A stretch of 64,000 bases of DNA from Shinella sp. XGS7 (lineage in GTDB: Bacteria > Pseudomonadota > Gammaproteobacteria > Burkholderiales > Burkholderiaceae_C): contig NZ_CP084758.1 of the NCBI RefSeq assembly GCF_020535565.1, positions 1,887,501 through 1,951,500 on the forward strand, in the 5' to 3' direction. Position numbers and translations under genes: made by a program. The notes under the pieces are model-generated. The model saw only the letters and a list, made by a program, of their open reading frames with translations. It was not told where the DNA came from and did no database searches. Positions 54,446 through 64,000 of the stretch are shown here, one piece after another. The stretch's first letter is position 1. Every line of letters begins with the position of its first letter.

Positions 54446-54585
54446 GGAGAGTAGAAGCGTTCACCGCCTGCGCCACCACGGTGCACAGCGGCCGGAAATT
54501 GCTCTCGGAGTGCCCCGCCCTCGTGCAGCGCCTGGCTGCCGGCGGCGGGGAGTTCATCACTTCGAGCAGTCAAGGAGCGCTTTCC

Positions 54586-55632
54586 ATGCTCGTCACCCGC
54601 CAGCGGGTCTTCCGCAAGTTCTGGCATGCCTGCATGCCCCTCACGGCCCTGGCCGCCGGTCCCCAGCCCTTCACCCTGCTGGGCGAGAAGCTGGTGCTCT
54701 TCCTCGATGCCGAGGGCCAGCCCGCGGCGCTGAAGGATCGCTGCTGCCACCGCACCGCCCAGCTCAGCAAGGGCTGGTGCACGCCCGAGGGCCATCTTCA
54801 GTGCGGCTACCACGGCTGGGCCTATGACCGCAGTGGCCGCGTGGTGCGCATCCCGCAGTACCCCGAGGACAAGCCCATCCCGGCCGACTACTGCACACCG
54901 GCCTATCCCTGCACCGCGCGCTATGGCTATGCCTGGGTGGCGCTGGAGGACCCCATCGCGGACATCCCTCCGGTGCCGGAGTTCGAGGACCCGGCCTTTC
55001 GCACCATCTTCCAGTTCCACGAGCGTTGGGCCACCAGCCCGCTGCGGGCGCTGGAGAACAGCTTCGACAACTCGCACTTCAGCTTCGTGCACCGCGCCAC
55101 CTTTGGCGTGGCCGATCAGCCCAAGCCCAGCCGCTACGAGCTGGTGGACACCGAGGGCGGCTTCTATGCCGAGACCCTGATCCCGGCCGCCAACCCGGAG
55201 CGCTTTCGCCGCATCAGCGGCGTGGCCGAGCCTCTCACGATGCGCCATATGCGCAATGCCTACTTCCTGCCCTTCTCGCGCCGCCTGGACATCGAGTACC
55301 CCTCGGGCATCCGTCACATCATCATCAACTGCTTCACGCCCATCGACGACGCGCACATCCAGCTCTGCCAGTGGCTGTTCCGCAATGACCGCGAGCAAGA
55401 CTGCCCCGCACAGCTGCTGATCGACTTCGACGCCGAGATCACCCGCGAGGACAAGGACATCCTGGAGTCCACCGACCCCGATGCCGTGGTGGACACGCGC
55501 CGGCGCGGCGTGGAGTTCTCCATGGAGTCCGACCGCCCCGGCATGCTGATCCGCAAGCGGCTGATGGAGCTGCTGGCCGCCCATGGCGAAAGCGAGATCC
55601 ACCGCGGCACCCTGCCCATCCACCCCGCCTGA
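54586..55632 (+). CDS. Rieske non-heme iron oxygenase, alpha-subunit type
   Basis: A 348-residue enzyme from the ATG at 54586, with AAGGAGCG upstream. The Rieske Fe2S2 ligands are Cys53/His55 (RCCHRT) and Cys73/His76 (CGYHGW). The mononuclear iron site is seen as ENSFDNSHFSFVH with His164 and His169 and nearby Asp161. The length and fold match VanA/phenylpropionate dioxygenase-like monooxygenases, a group including N- and O-demethylases. No reductase gene is adjacent, so electrons must come from elsewhere. It begins a three-gene operon with a binding protein and a deaminase, pointing to breakdown of a nitrogen heterocycle. Substrate is inference only. Confidence 0.9.
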   Translation: MLVTRQRVFRKFWHACMPLTALAAGPQPFTLLGEKLVLFLDAEGQPAALKDRCCHRTAQLSKGWCTPEGHLQCGYHGWAYDRSGRVVRIPQYPEDKPIPADYCTPAYPCTARYGYAWVALEDPIADIPPVPEFEDPAFRTIFQFHERWATSPLRALENSFDNSHFSFVHRATFGVADQPKPSRYELVDTEGGFYAETLIPAANPERFRRISGVAEPLTMRHMRNAYFLPFSRRLDIEYPSGIRHIIINCFTPIDDAHIQLCQWLFRNDREQDCPAQLLIDFDAEITREDKDILESTDPDAVVDTRRRGVEFSMESDRPGMLIRKRLMELLAAHGESEIHRGTLPIHPA

Positions 55633-55650
55633 CCCCTTGAGGAACCCACC

Positions 55651-56670
55651 ATGCAACGACGCTCCCTTCTGAGTCTGGGTGCCGGCGCGCTGGCCGCGCC
55701 CTTTGTCCGTGCCCAAACGCCCCGGCTGAGCAAGCTCCGCTTCACGCTGGACTTCCGCGTCACCGGCCAGACCGCGCCCTTCTTCCTGGCCCAGAGCAAG
55801 GGCTACTACCGGGACGAGGGCCTGGACGTGCAGATCGATGTGGGCGCAGGCTCGGTGGCCGCCATCACGCGGGTGGCCAGCGGCGCCTACGAGCTGGGCT
55901 TTGGCGACATCAGCGCCCTGATCGAGTTCAATGCCAACAACCCCGGCGCGCCGGCGGTCACGGCCGTCTACCAGTACTACAACCGCGCGCCCTTCGTCAT
56001 CGTCGGCCGCAAGGACCGCGGCATCACACCCGATCTGCGCAGTCTGGCCGGCAAGCGCATCGCCGCCGCCGCGGTGGAGGCCACGCGCCGCGCCTGGCCC
56101 ATGGCCGCCCGCAAGCTGGGTGTGAAGAGCGACTACTTCGAGTGGCTCACCACCGACTTCAGCCAGCGTGACAACCTCATCGTGCGCGGCGATGCCGACG
56201 GCGCCACCTACTTCCACGATTCCGCCGTCTCCCTCTTCCAGCGCCTGCCCGCCGAGCAACTGGCCGTGCTGCCCTTTGCGCAGACCGGCCTGGCCCTCTA
56301 CGGCAATGCGGTGCTGGCCTCGACCCGGCTCATCATCGAGCAGCCGCGCCTGGTGGCCGGCTTTGTGCGCGCCAGCAACCGGGCCCTGCTGGAGACCCTG
56401 GCCGATCCGGCGCCCGCCATCGCCGCCATCAAGCAGCGCGAGCCCCTGCTGGACGAGAAGACCGAGCTGGCGCGCTGGCGCATCACCGCCGGCTATGTGG
56501 CCACGGCCGATACCCGCAGCCACGGCCTGGGCGATGTGCGCAAGCTGCTGATCGAGCAGCAGGTGGACGAGGTGGTGCAAGCCTTCGGCCTGAAGCAGCG
56601 CCCCAGCGCCGATGCGCTCTTCAACTTCGGCTTCCTGCCGCCGCGGGCCGAGCGGGAGCTGCGCGCATGA
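55651..56670 (+). CDS. NMT1/THI5-like ABC substrate-binding protein
   Basis: A 339-residue periplasmic binding protein with a twin-arginine-like signal (MQRRSLLSLGAGALAAPFVRAQ; cleavage likely after residue 21). The mature part begins SKLRFTLDFRVTGQTAPFFLAQSKGYYRDEGLDVQID, characteristic of the NMT1/THI5/SsuA group that binds pyrimidine-like, taurine-like and aromatic ligands. It follows the oxygenase gene by 18 bp. No permease or ATPase gene lies next to it, so it must pair with an unlinked ABC core. It probably captures the compound attacked by the oxygenase. Confidence 0.88.
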   Translation: MQRRSLLSLGAGALAAPFVRAQTPRLSKLRFTLDFRVTGQTAPFFLAQSKGYYRDEGLDVQIDVGAGSVAAITRVASGAYELGFGDISALIEFNANNPGAPAVTAVYQYYNRAPFVIVGRKDRGITPDLRSLAGKRIAAAAVEATRRAWPMAARKLGVKSDYFEWLTTDFSQRDNLIVRGDADGATYFHDSAVSLFQRLPAEQLAVLPFAQTGLALYGNAVLASTRLIIEQPRLVAGFVRASNRALLETLADPAPAIAAIKQREPLLDEKTELARWRITAGYVATADTRSHGLGDVRKLLIEQQVDEVVQAFGLKQRPSADALFNFGFLPPRAERELRA

Positions 56671-57173
56671 GCGCCACTGCCACCGCGCCGGACGGCTGGG
56701 ATGAGGCCGCCGAGGGCCGCTATCTGCGCCGCGCCATCGCGCTCTCGGCCGAGGGCCGGGCACGCGGCAACCGGCCCTTTGGCGCCCTGATCGTGGATGC
56801 CAGCGGCGAGCTGCTGGCCGAGGCCTGGTGCGACACCACGGAAAGCGGGGACTGCACCGGCCATGCCGAGGTCAATGCCATCCGCCGCGCGCACCCCGCG
56901 CACGGCCGGGCGCGGCTGGAGGGCGCCACGCTCTACAGCTCGGCCGAGCCCTGCGTGATGTGCGCCGGTGCCATCTTCTGGTCCGGCATCCGGCGGGTGG
57001 TCTTCGGCATCGACGCGGTGGCCCTGCGCGTGTTCCGCGGCGAGCTGGCCACGCAGCGCGATGCCGAGCTCTCCTGCCGCGAGGTCTTCGCCGCCTCGCC
57101 CCATGCCATCCGCTGCATCGGGCCGGTGCTGGACCAGGAGGCCGCGGCCGTGCACCAGGGCTTCTGGCGCTGA
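56667..57173 (+). CDS. Nucleoside/nucleobase deaminase (CDA fold)
   Basis: The 168-residue zinc deaminase has catalytic His66/Glu68 (GHAEVNAI) and the zinc Cys pair Cys96/Cys99 (EPCVMCAGAI). It belongs to the TadA/guanine-deaminase-like branch, but TadA's RNA-binding C-terminal helix pattern is not evident and the C-terminal IGPVLDQEAAAVHQGFW resembles guanine-type deaminases. It overlaps the binding-protein gene by 4 bp, so it is a committed member of the operon. It likely removes an exocyclic amine from the heterocycle handled by this operon. Exact substrate unknown. Confidence 0.88.
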   Translation: MSATATAPDGWDEAAEGRYLRRAIALSAEGRARGNRPFGALIVDASGELLAEAWCDTTESGDCTGHAEVNAIRRAHPAHGRARLEGATLYSSAEPCVMCAGAIFWSGIRRVVFGIDAVALRVFRGELATQRDAELSCREVFAASPHAIRCIGPVLDQEAAAVHQGFWR

Positions 57174-57247
57174 GCGCACAGCCGAGCGCCGGCCGGGCCA
57201 AAACCCAGGGGAAACCCCAGGTCATGCGGGCGTCACGGCTTTGTGCT

Positions 57248-57294
57248 TGATCAAAAAATGTCGTTATGATCAAAACGCTGAAAATCTTTGATCA
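57248..57294 (+). promoter_or_regulatory. Repeated TGATCA sites upstream of the RpiR gene
   Basis: TGATCAAAA occurs at 57248-57256 and 57267-57275, 19 bp apart, and a third TGATCA lies at 57289-57294. The segment is AT-rich and ends 58 bp before the RpiR start. The repeats may be operators for the RpiR regulator acting on its own operon. Confidence 0.45.
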
Positions 57295-57351
57295 TCCGGA
57301 CTGAGGCCCAGGCCTGCCGGGTGTTCCCCTCCCACCGACCCCGGCAGGCAG

Positions 57352-58287
57352 ATGGCGACCTTTCCCGGCAATCCCTCGATGGCCCAGCGCATCGCGCAGG
57401 CCATGCCCTCGCTGACGAGTTCGCATCGTCGCGTGGCGGACTATGTGCTGGCCCATCCGCTCAAGGTGGCCACCATGCCCATCGACGAGCTGGCCGCCGC
57501 GGCCGGCGTTTCGGTGGCCACGGCCAACCGCTTTGCCCGCGCCCTGGCCTTCGAGGGCTTCGCGCAGTTCCGCGCCGCCCTGGTACTGGGCTTCGAGACC
57601 GCGTTGGCGCCGGTGGAGAAGCTGCGCAGCAAGCTGGAGGAGGGCCCCACCACGGCGGCCGATGTCTTTGACAGCGCCCTGGCCGACATCGCCCGCAACG
57701 CCGAGGCCACGCGCCGCAGCCTGGACCCGCGCGTCTGCGCCCAGGCGGTGGAGGCCCTGCTCAAGGCCCAGCGCATCTATGTGATCGGCTATGGCGCCAG
57801 CGCCTGGCTGGGCGGCCTGCTCACCCGCAATCTGGACCGCTACTGCGAGAACGTGCAGCTGCTCTCCAGCATCGAGAGTTCCTCCTACGGCGCGCGCATG
57901 CTCAGCCGGCTCAAGCCGCGCGATCTGGTGGTGGCCATCGCCTTCCCGCGCTATTTCTCCGACACCGTGCTGCTGGCCCGCCGCGTGCACGAGGCCGGCG
58001 TGCCCCTGCTGGCCATCACCGACGGCCCCGCCTCGCCCCTGGCCCCGCTGGCCAGCCTGGCCCTCTATGCCAAGACCGAGGCCCAGTACTTCGCCAATTC
58101 CGAAACCGGCGCCCTGGCCCTGATCGAGGCCTTGTGCAGCGCCGTGGCCCATTCGGCCAAGGGCTCGCTGCGGGCGGCCGAGCAGCTCACCGAGTCGGTG
58201 CTGCCCTGGCTGGACGGCGGCCATGCCGAACGTCTGCGTCCCGTCGAGGGCGCCCGCGCCCGTCAAACCAAGAAGGCTTCCCAGTGA
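57352..58287 (+). CDS. MurR/RpiR-family transcriptional regulator
   Basis: A 311-residue regulator. The N-terminal HTH (about 10-85) contains LAAAAGVSVATANRFARALAFEGFAQFR. A SIS domain (about 125-260) contains VIGYGASAWLGGLL and SRLKPRDLVVAIAFPRYFSDTV, which usually binds phosphosugars; here the linked genes handle peptides. The ATG at 57352 is the first good start. Its stop overlaps the GTG start of the peptidase gene by 4 bp, so the regulator leads the operon and probably autoregulates. Confidence 0.9.
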   Translation: MATFPGNPSMAQRIAQAMPSLTSSHRRVADYVLAHPLKVATMPIDELAAAAGVSVATANRFARALAFEGFAQFRAALVLGFETALAPVEKLRSKLEEGPTTAADVFDSALADIARNAEATRRSLDPRVCAQAVEALLKAQRIYVIGYGASAWLGGLLTRNLDRYCENVQLLSSIESSSYGARMLSRLKPRDLVVAIAFPRYFSDTVLLARRVHEAGVPLLAITDGPASPLAPLASLALYAKTEAQYFANSETGALALIEALCSAVAHSAKGSLRAAEQLTESVLPWLDGGHAERLRPVEGARARQTKKASQ

Positions 58288-59243
58288 CCTCTCCCACTCC
58301 CGTCATCGCCATCCATGGGGGCGCCGGCACGCTCAGCCGCAGCAATATCAGCCCCGAGCAGGAAGCGGCCTATCACGCCGCCCTGGCCGAGATCCTGCGC
58401 GCCGGCCAGCGTGTGCTGGCCGAGGGCGGCTCGGCCCTGGATGCCGTCAGCCTGGCCGTGGATCTGCTGGAAGACAACCCGCTGTTCAATGCCGGCCATG
58501 GCGCGGTGTTCACCAGCGCCGAGAGCCACGAGCTGGATGCTGCGGTGATGGACGGCCGCGATCTGCGTGCCGGCGCGGTGGCCTGCGTCTCGCGCATCAA
58601 GCGCCCGCTGCGCGCCGCGCGCGCCGTGATGGAGCGCAGCGAGCATGTGCTGCTGGCCGGCCCCGGCGCCGAGGCCTTTGCGGCGAGCCAGGGCCTGGAA
58701 CTGGTGGACCCCAGCTACTTCTCCACCGAGTTCCGCCGTGCCCAGCTCAAGCGCGCCCAGGCCGCGGACGTGACCGTGCTGGACCACGACGGCGGCCAGG
58801 ATCAGCGTCCGCTGGACGAGACCCGCAAGTTCGGCACCGTGGGCGCCGTGGCCCTGGATGCGCAAGGCAATCTGGCGGCCGCCACCTCCACCGGCGGCAT
58901 GACCAACAAGCGCCCGGGCCGCGTGGGCGACTCGCCCCTGATCGGCGCCGGCACCTATGCCGACAACCGCACGGCCGCCATCTCCTGCACCGGCAGCGGC
59001 GAGATGTTCATTCGCGCCAATGCGGCCTTCGATGTCTGCGCCCGCATGGCCTATGGTGGCCAGAGCCTGGCGCAGGCGGCCGAGGCCGTGGTGATGCAGG
59101 CCCTGCCCGCCATCGACGGCCGCGGCGGCCTGATCGCGGTGGACGCCCAAGGCCATGTGAGCCTGCCCTTCAACACCGAGGGCATGTACCGCGGTTCCAT
59201 GCGGGTCGGCGATGCCGAGCCCTTCACCGCGATCTTCCGCTGA
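58284..59243 (+). CDS. iaaA: Isoaspartyl peptidase / L-asparaginase (plant-type)
   Basis: A 319-residue Ntn-hydrolase starting at GTG (58284), within a GTGA overlap with the regulator. It matures by self-cleavage before Thr185 in [11 protein letters not shown], the catalytic nucleophile. The N-terminal [24 protein letters not shown], and the later [26 protein letters not shown] and [10 protein letters not shown] line the active site. It hydrolyses beta-aspartyl dipeptides and asparagine. In E. coli iaaA precedes gsiABCD, the order seen here. Besides damaged proteins, its substrates could include beta-Asp-Arg from the cyanophycin made by this strain. Confidence 0.94.
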   Translation: MTSPTPVIAIHGGAGTLSRSNISPEQEAAYHAALAEILRAGQRVLAEGGSALDAVSLAVDLLEDNPLFNAGHGAVFTSAESHELDAAVMDGRDLRAGAVACVSRIKRPLRAARAVMERSEHVLLAGPGAEAFAASQGLELVDPSYFSTEFRRAQLKRAQAADVTVLDHDGGQDQRPLDETRKFGTVGAVALDAQGNLAAATSTGGMTNKRPGRVGDSPLIGAGTYADNRTAAISCTGSGEMFIRANAAFDVCARMAYGGQSLAQAAEAVVMQALPAIDGRGGLIAVDAQGHVSLPFNTEGMYRGSMRVGDAEPFTAIFR

Positions 59244-59265
59244 TTTCTTCCGGGTCCGACCTCCT

Positions 59266-61162
<1,897 letters not shown>

Positions 61163-61212
61163 GCCCCCCCTCCCGCTTTTCCACCCACTCCCTACCCTCA
61201 CAGGAGTTCTCC

Positions 61213-62763
61213 ATGACCGTACGCATGACCCCGCTGCGACGCAGCATGTTCGCCGCCGGCCTGCTGGCCCTGGCCGCTGGTTCGGCCCTGGCCGCCAAGG
61301 ACGTGGTGCTGGCCATCAGCGGCCAGCCCGAGACCCTGGACCCCTACAACACCAACACCACGCTGACCACCGCGGTCACCAAGTCCTTCTACCAAGGGCT
61401 GTACGAGTTCGACAAGGACCTCAAGGTGCGCCCGGTGCTGGCCGAGAGCCACACCGTCTCCAAGGACGGCCTGGTCTACACCTTCAAGCTGCGCGCCGGC
61501 GTGAAGTTCCATGACGGCACCGACTTCAATGCCGAGGCGGTCAAGATCACGCTGGACCGCGTGCTGGACCCCGAGAACAAGCTGGCCCGTTTCAACCAGT
61601 TCAACCGCGTGGACAAGGTCGAGGTGGCCGGTCCGCTGTCCGTGCGCATCACGCTGAAGGAGCCCTTCGGCCCCTTCATCAACTCGCTGGCCCATGCCTC
61701 GGCCGCGATGATCTCGCCCGCCGCGCTGAAGAAGTACGGCAACAAGGACATCGCCTTCAATCCCGTGGGCACCGGTCCCTTCGTCTTCGTCGAGTGGAAG
61801 CAGACCGACTTCGTCAAGGGCAAGAAGTTCGAGGGCTACTGGCAGAAGGGCTACCCCAAGGTGGACAACATCACCTGGAAGCCGGTGCCGGAGAACAACA
61901 CCCGCGCCGCCATGCTGCAGACCGGCGAGGCCGACTTCGCCACGCCCCTGCCCTATGAGCAGGCCGAGGCGCTCAAGAGCAACCCGAAGCTGAAGGTGGT
62001 GACGGCGCCGTCCATCATCACGCGCTACGTCAGCTTCAACCAGATGCAGAAGCCCTTCGACAACCCGAAGGTGCGTCAGGCCATCAACTACGCCATCAAC
62101 AAGCAGGCCCTGGCCAAAGTGGCCTTCAATGGCTATGCCATCCCGGCCGAGGGCTATGTGCCCCAGGGCGTGCAGTACGCCCACAAGATGGCGCCCTGGC
62201 CCTATGACCCCAAGAAGGCGCGCGAGCTGCTGAAGGAAGCCGGCTACCCCAACGGCTTCGAGTCCGTGCTGTGGAGCGCCTACACCACCACCACCGCCCA
62301 GAAGGCCATCCAGTTCCTGCAGCAGCAGCTGGCCCAGGTGGGCATCAAGGTGACGGTGCAGGCCCTGGAGCCGGGTCAGCGCGTGGAATGGGTGCAGCAA
62401 GCCGCCGACCCCAAGACCGCCAAGGTGCGCATGTACTACGCCGGCTGGTCCTCCTCGACCGGCGAGGCCGACTGGGCCCTGCGCCCCCTGCTGGCCACCG
62501 AAGCCTGGCCGCCCAAGCTGAACAACACCGCCTACTACAGCAGCCCGGTGGTGGATGAGGCGCTCGCCAAGGCCCTGAAGTCCACGGACGACAAGGAGAA
62601 GGCCGCCTTCTACCGCACCGCGCAGGAGCAGCTGATGAAGGACGCACCCTGGGCGCCCCTGGTCACCGAGCAGAACCTCTACGCCAGCGCCAAGCGTCTG
62701 TCCGGCGTGTTCGTGATGCCCGACGGCAATATCAACTCGACCGAGATCGCGGTCTCCGAGTAA
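61213..62763 (+). CDS. gsiB: Peptide/glutathione-type substrate-binding protein
   Basis: The 516-residue periplasmic binding protein of the family 5 (SBP_bac_5) group has a signal peptide of about 28 residues (RSMFAAGLLALAAGSALAAK). Family segments are ISGQPETLDPYNTNTTLTTAVTKSFYQGLYEFD, LRAGVKFHDGTDFNAEAVK and FNPVGTGPFVFVEWK. CAGGAGT precedes the ATG. It supplies dipeptide or glutathione-like ligands to the GsiACD importer. A strong hairpin follows the gene. Codon use is host-like. Confidence 0.93.
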   Translation: MTVRMTPLRRSMFAAGLLALAAGSALAAKDVVLAISGQPETLDPYNTNTTLTTAVTKSFYQGLYEFDKDLKVRPVLAESHTVSKDGLVYTFKLRAGVKFHDGTDFNAEAVKITLDRVLDPENKLARFNQFNRVDKVEVAGPLSVRITLKEPFGPFINSLAHASAAMISPAALKKYGNKDIAFNPVGTGPFVFVEWKQTDFVKGKKFEGYWQKGYPKVDNITWKPVPENNTRAAMLQTGEADFATPLPYEQAEALKSNPKLKVVTAPSIITRYVSFNQMQKPFDNPKVRQAINYAINKQALAKVAFNGYAIPAEGYVPQGVQYAHKMAPWPYDPKKARELLKEAGYPNGFESVLWSAYTTTTAQKAIQFLQQQLAQVGIKVTVQALEPGQRVEWVQQAADPKTAKVRMYYAGWSSSTGEADWALRPLLATEAWPPKLNNTAYYSSPVVDEALAKALKSTDDKEKAAFYRTAQEQLMKDAPWAPLVTEQNLYASAKRLSGVFVMPDGNINSTEIAVSE

Positions 62764-62778
62764 GCCCGCGCGTCCGCG

Positions 62779-62797
62779 CGCGCCCCGCCGGGGCGCG
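62779..62797 (+). terminator. Intra-operon hairpin after gsiB
   Basis: CGCGCCCC-GCC-GGGGCGCG is a perfect 8-bp stem between gsiB and gsiC. Hairpins here often protect the binding-protein mRNA and lower permease expression. There is no T tract next to it, so full termination is unlikely. Confidence 0.55.
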
Positions 62798-62823
62798 GGC
62801 CCTCTCTCTTCTTGGCCGAAGCC

Positions 62824-63744
62824 ATGCTGAACTATTTTCTGAAACGGCTGCTGGGACTGATTCCCACCTTGCTGATCGTCGCCGTGCTGGTGTTCCTCTT
62901 CGTGCACATGCTGCCGGGTGATCCGGCGCGCCTGGCCGCGGGCCAGGATGCCGATGAGCAGACCATCGAGCTGGTGCGCAAGGAGCTGGGCCTGGACAAG
63001 CCGCTGCCGCAGCAGTTCGTCAGCTACTTCGGCCATCTGGTGCAGGGGGACTTCGGCACCTCGATGCGCACGCGCCGTCCGGTCGCCACCGAGATCGGCG
63101 AGCGCTTCATGCCCACCCTGCTGCTCACCGTGGCCAGCATGAGCTGGGCCGTGGTCTTCGGCATGGCCATCGGCATCACCTCGGCGGTCTACCGCAACCG
63201 CTGGCCGGACCGCCTGGGCATGACCATCGCCGTCTCGGGCATCTCCTTCCCGGCCTTTGCCCTGGGCATGCTGCTGATGCAGGTCTTCTCGGTGCAGCTG
63301 GGCTGGCTGCCCACCGTGGGCGCCGACAGCTGGAAGCACTACATCCTGCCCTCGCTGACCCTGGGCGCTGCGGTGGCGGCGGTGATGGCACGCTTCACCC
63401 GCGCCTCCTTCGTGGAAGTGATCCAGGAAGACTTTGTGCGCACCGCCCGCGCCAAGGGCCTGAACGAGCGCACGGTGATCGCCAAGCATGCCCTGCGCAA
63501 TGCCCTGATTCCCGTGGTGACCATGATGGGCCTGCAGTTCGGCTTCCTGCTGGGCGGCTCCATCGTGGTGGAGGCCGTCTTCAACTGGCCGGGCCTGGGC
63601 CGCCTGCTGGTGGACGCCGTGACCCAGCGCGACTATCCGGTGATCCAGACCCTGGTGCTGCTGTTCTCGCTGGAATTCATCCTGATCAATCTGGTGGTGG
63701 ACCTGCTGTATGGCTTCATCAACCCGACCATCCGCTACAAGTGA
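62824..63744 (+). CDS. gsiC: ABC permease, GsiC/DppB type
   Basis: A 306-residue inner membrane permease from the ATG at 62824 ([19 protein letters not shown]); a TTG 12 bp upstream is an alternative. It has six helices, the N-terminal [19 protein letters not shown] loop typical of DppB/GsiC, and the EAA loop [29 protein letters not shown] that contacts the ATPase. The final segment (LIDAV-type, [15 protein letters not shown]) is standard. It pairs with GsiD. Confidence 0.94.
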   Translation: MLNYFLKRLLGLIPTLLIVAVLVFLFVHMLPGDPARLAAGQDADEQTIELVRKELGLDKPLPQQFVSYFGHLVQGDFGTSMRTRRPVATEIGERFMPTLLLTVASMSWAVVFGMAIGITSAVYRNRWPDRLGMTIAVSGISFPAFALGMLLMQVFSVQLGWLPTVGADSWKHYILPSLTLGAAVAAVMARFTRASFVEVIQEDFVRTARAKGLNERTVIAKHALRNALIPVVTMMGLQFGFLLGGSIVVEAVFNWPGLGRLLVDAVTQRDYPVIQTLVLLFSLEFILINLVVDLLYGFINPTIRYK

Positions 63745-63754
63745 GGCCCCGGCC

Positions 63755-64000
63755 ATGACGACGAACACCGCCAACGCCGCCGCCACCGCCTCCGCCAAGC
63801 CCGAGGGCGTTCGCACGCCCTGGAGCGAGTTCTGGCGCAAGTTCCGCAAGCAGCATGTGGCCCTGGTGGCCCTGGGCTTCGTGACCCTGCTGGTGCTGGT
63901 CGCGATCTTCGCGCCCTGGGTCGCGCCCTTCGATCCGGAAAACTACTTCGACTACGACCGCCTCAACGAAGGCCCCTCGGCCCTGCACTGGCTGGGCGTG
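63755..64000 (+). CDS. gsiD: ABC permease, GsiD/DppC type (cut by window end)
   Basis: The first 82 codons of the partner permease are present. A cytoplasmic N-terminus ([23 protein letters not shown]) leads into the first membrane helix ([23 protein letters not shown]) and the [23 protein letters not shown] periplasmic segment, characteristic of DppC/GsiD proteins. It follows gsiC by 10 bp. The rest lies beyond the window. Confidence 0.9.
   Translation, partial: MTTNTANAAATASAKPEGVRTPWSEFWRKFRKQHVALVALGFVTLLVLVAIFAPWVAPFDPENYFDYDRLNEGPSALHWLGV

Noticed and set aside
57247-57260. TTGATCAAAAAATG as an FNR box before the RpiR gene
   Set aside because: The second half-site is missing; the repeated TGATCAAAA pattern is better explained as a local operator.

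Overview
The window is a high-GC stretch (very strong G/C bias at third codon positions, CTG/GCC/CCC-rich) with the gene content of a betaproteobacterium of the order Burkholderiales, most like the Roseateles/Paucibacter/Inhella group. Support comes from the tandem cyanophycin synthetases with their ABC/DUF1854 partners, the isovaleryl-CoA dehydrogenase - carbonic anhydrase - AceK - thiolase order, and the OFA-type formate/oxalate carrier beside a YdeP-type formate dehydrogenase. Genus assignment is inference. I see no rRNA, tRNA, CRISPR array, prophage or complete insertion sequence.

Layout. 0-7 kb: single genes and regulator/target pairs (epimerase, PAS protein, YitT membrane protein, AraC/MFS pair, SDR/LysR pair). 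7-14 kb: formate block on the minus strand (YdeP-type molybdopterin oxidoreductase, small winged-helix-like protein, FdhD, OFA carrier) facing an NtrC-like response regulator that lacks the GAFTGA loop. 14-18 kb: a GGDEF/EAL membrane protein and a chemoreceptor. 18-26 kb: cyanophycin locus, with two synthetase paralogues diverging from an ABC exporter-like protein with a zinc ribbon and a coupled DUF1854 protein. 26-33.5 kb: PACE efflux/LysR pair, then ivd, a serine/threonine dehydratase-like gene, beta-carbonic anhydrase, aceK and a thiolase, closed by a good terminator. 33.5-35.3 kb: an AT-rich island with one unknown two-helix membrane protein and a 5'-truncated SnoaL/DUF4440-like remnant. 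35-43 kb: Gre-domain protein, GST, a large repeat-bearing lipoprotein, udk, SDR, acyl-CoA dehydrogenase, diguanylate cyclase, then a 145-bp MITE-like element. 43.7-45.8 kb: a fagA-like/fumC pair behind a candidate Fur box. 46.5-54.4 kb: RND efflux operon (MFP-pump-TolC) divergent from its probable two-component system, with a perfect 20-bp palindrome between. 54.5-57.2 kb: Rieske oxygenase / NMT1-like binding protein / nucleoside-type deaminase operon. 57.3-64 kb: RpiR regulator, isoaspartyl peptidase and a Gsi-type peptide/glutathione ABC importer, cut by the window end.

How the genes work together. Two blocks touch nitrogen storage: cyanophycin synthesis at 18-26 kb and, 35 kb away, an isoaspartyl peptidase with a peptide importer that could process beta-linked dipeptides. 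The two synthetases look complementary: the long one keeps the Mur-ligase P-loop but has a damaged N-terminal His/Glu motif, and the short one has the reverse.

Quality warning. All of ivd (27.5-28.7 kb) and two conserved patches of the gsiA ATPase gene (about 59.64-60.06 and 60.68-61.01 kb) have codon use typical of Rhizobiales, unlike everything around them. A one-base insertion breaks gsiA exactly at one patch edge. A chimeric assembly from a mixed sample is a serious possibility alongside recent recombination.
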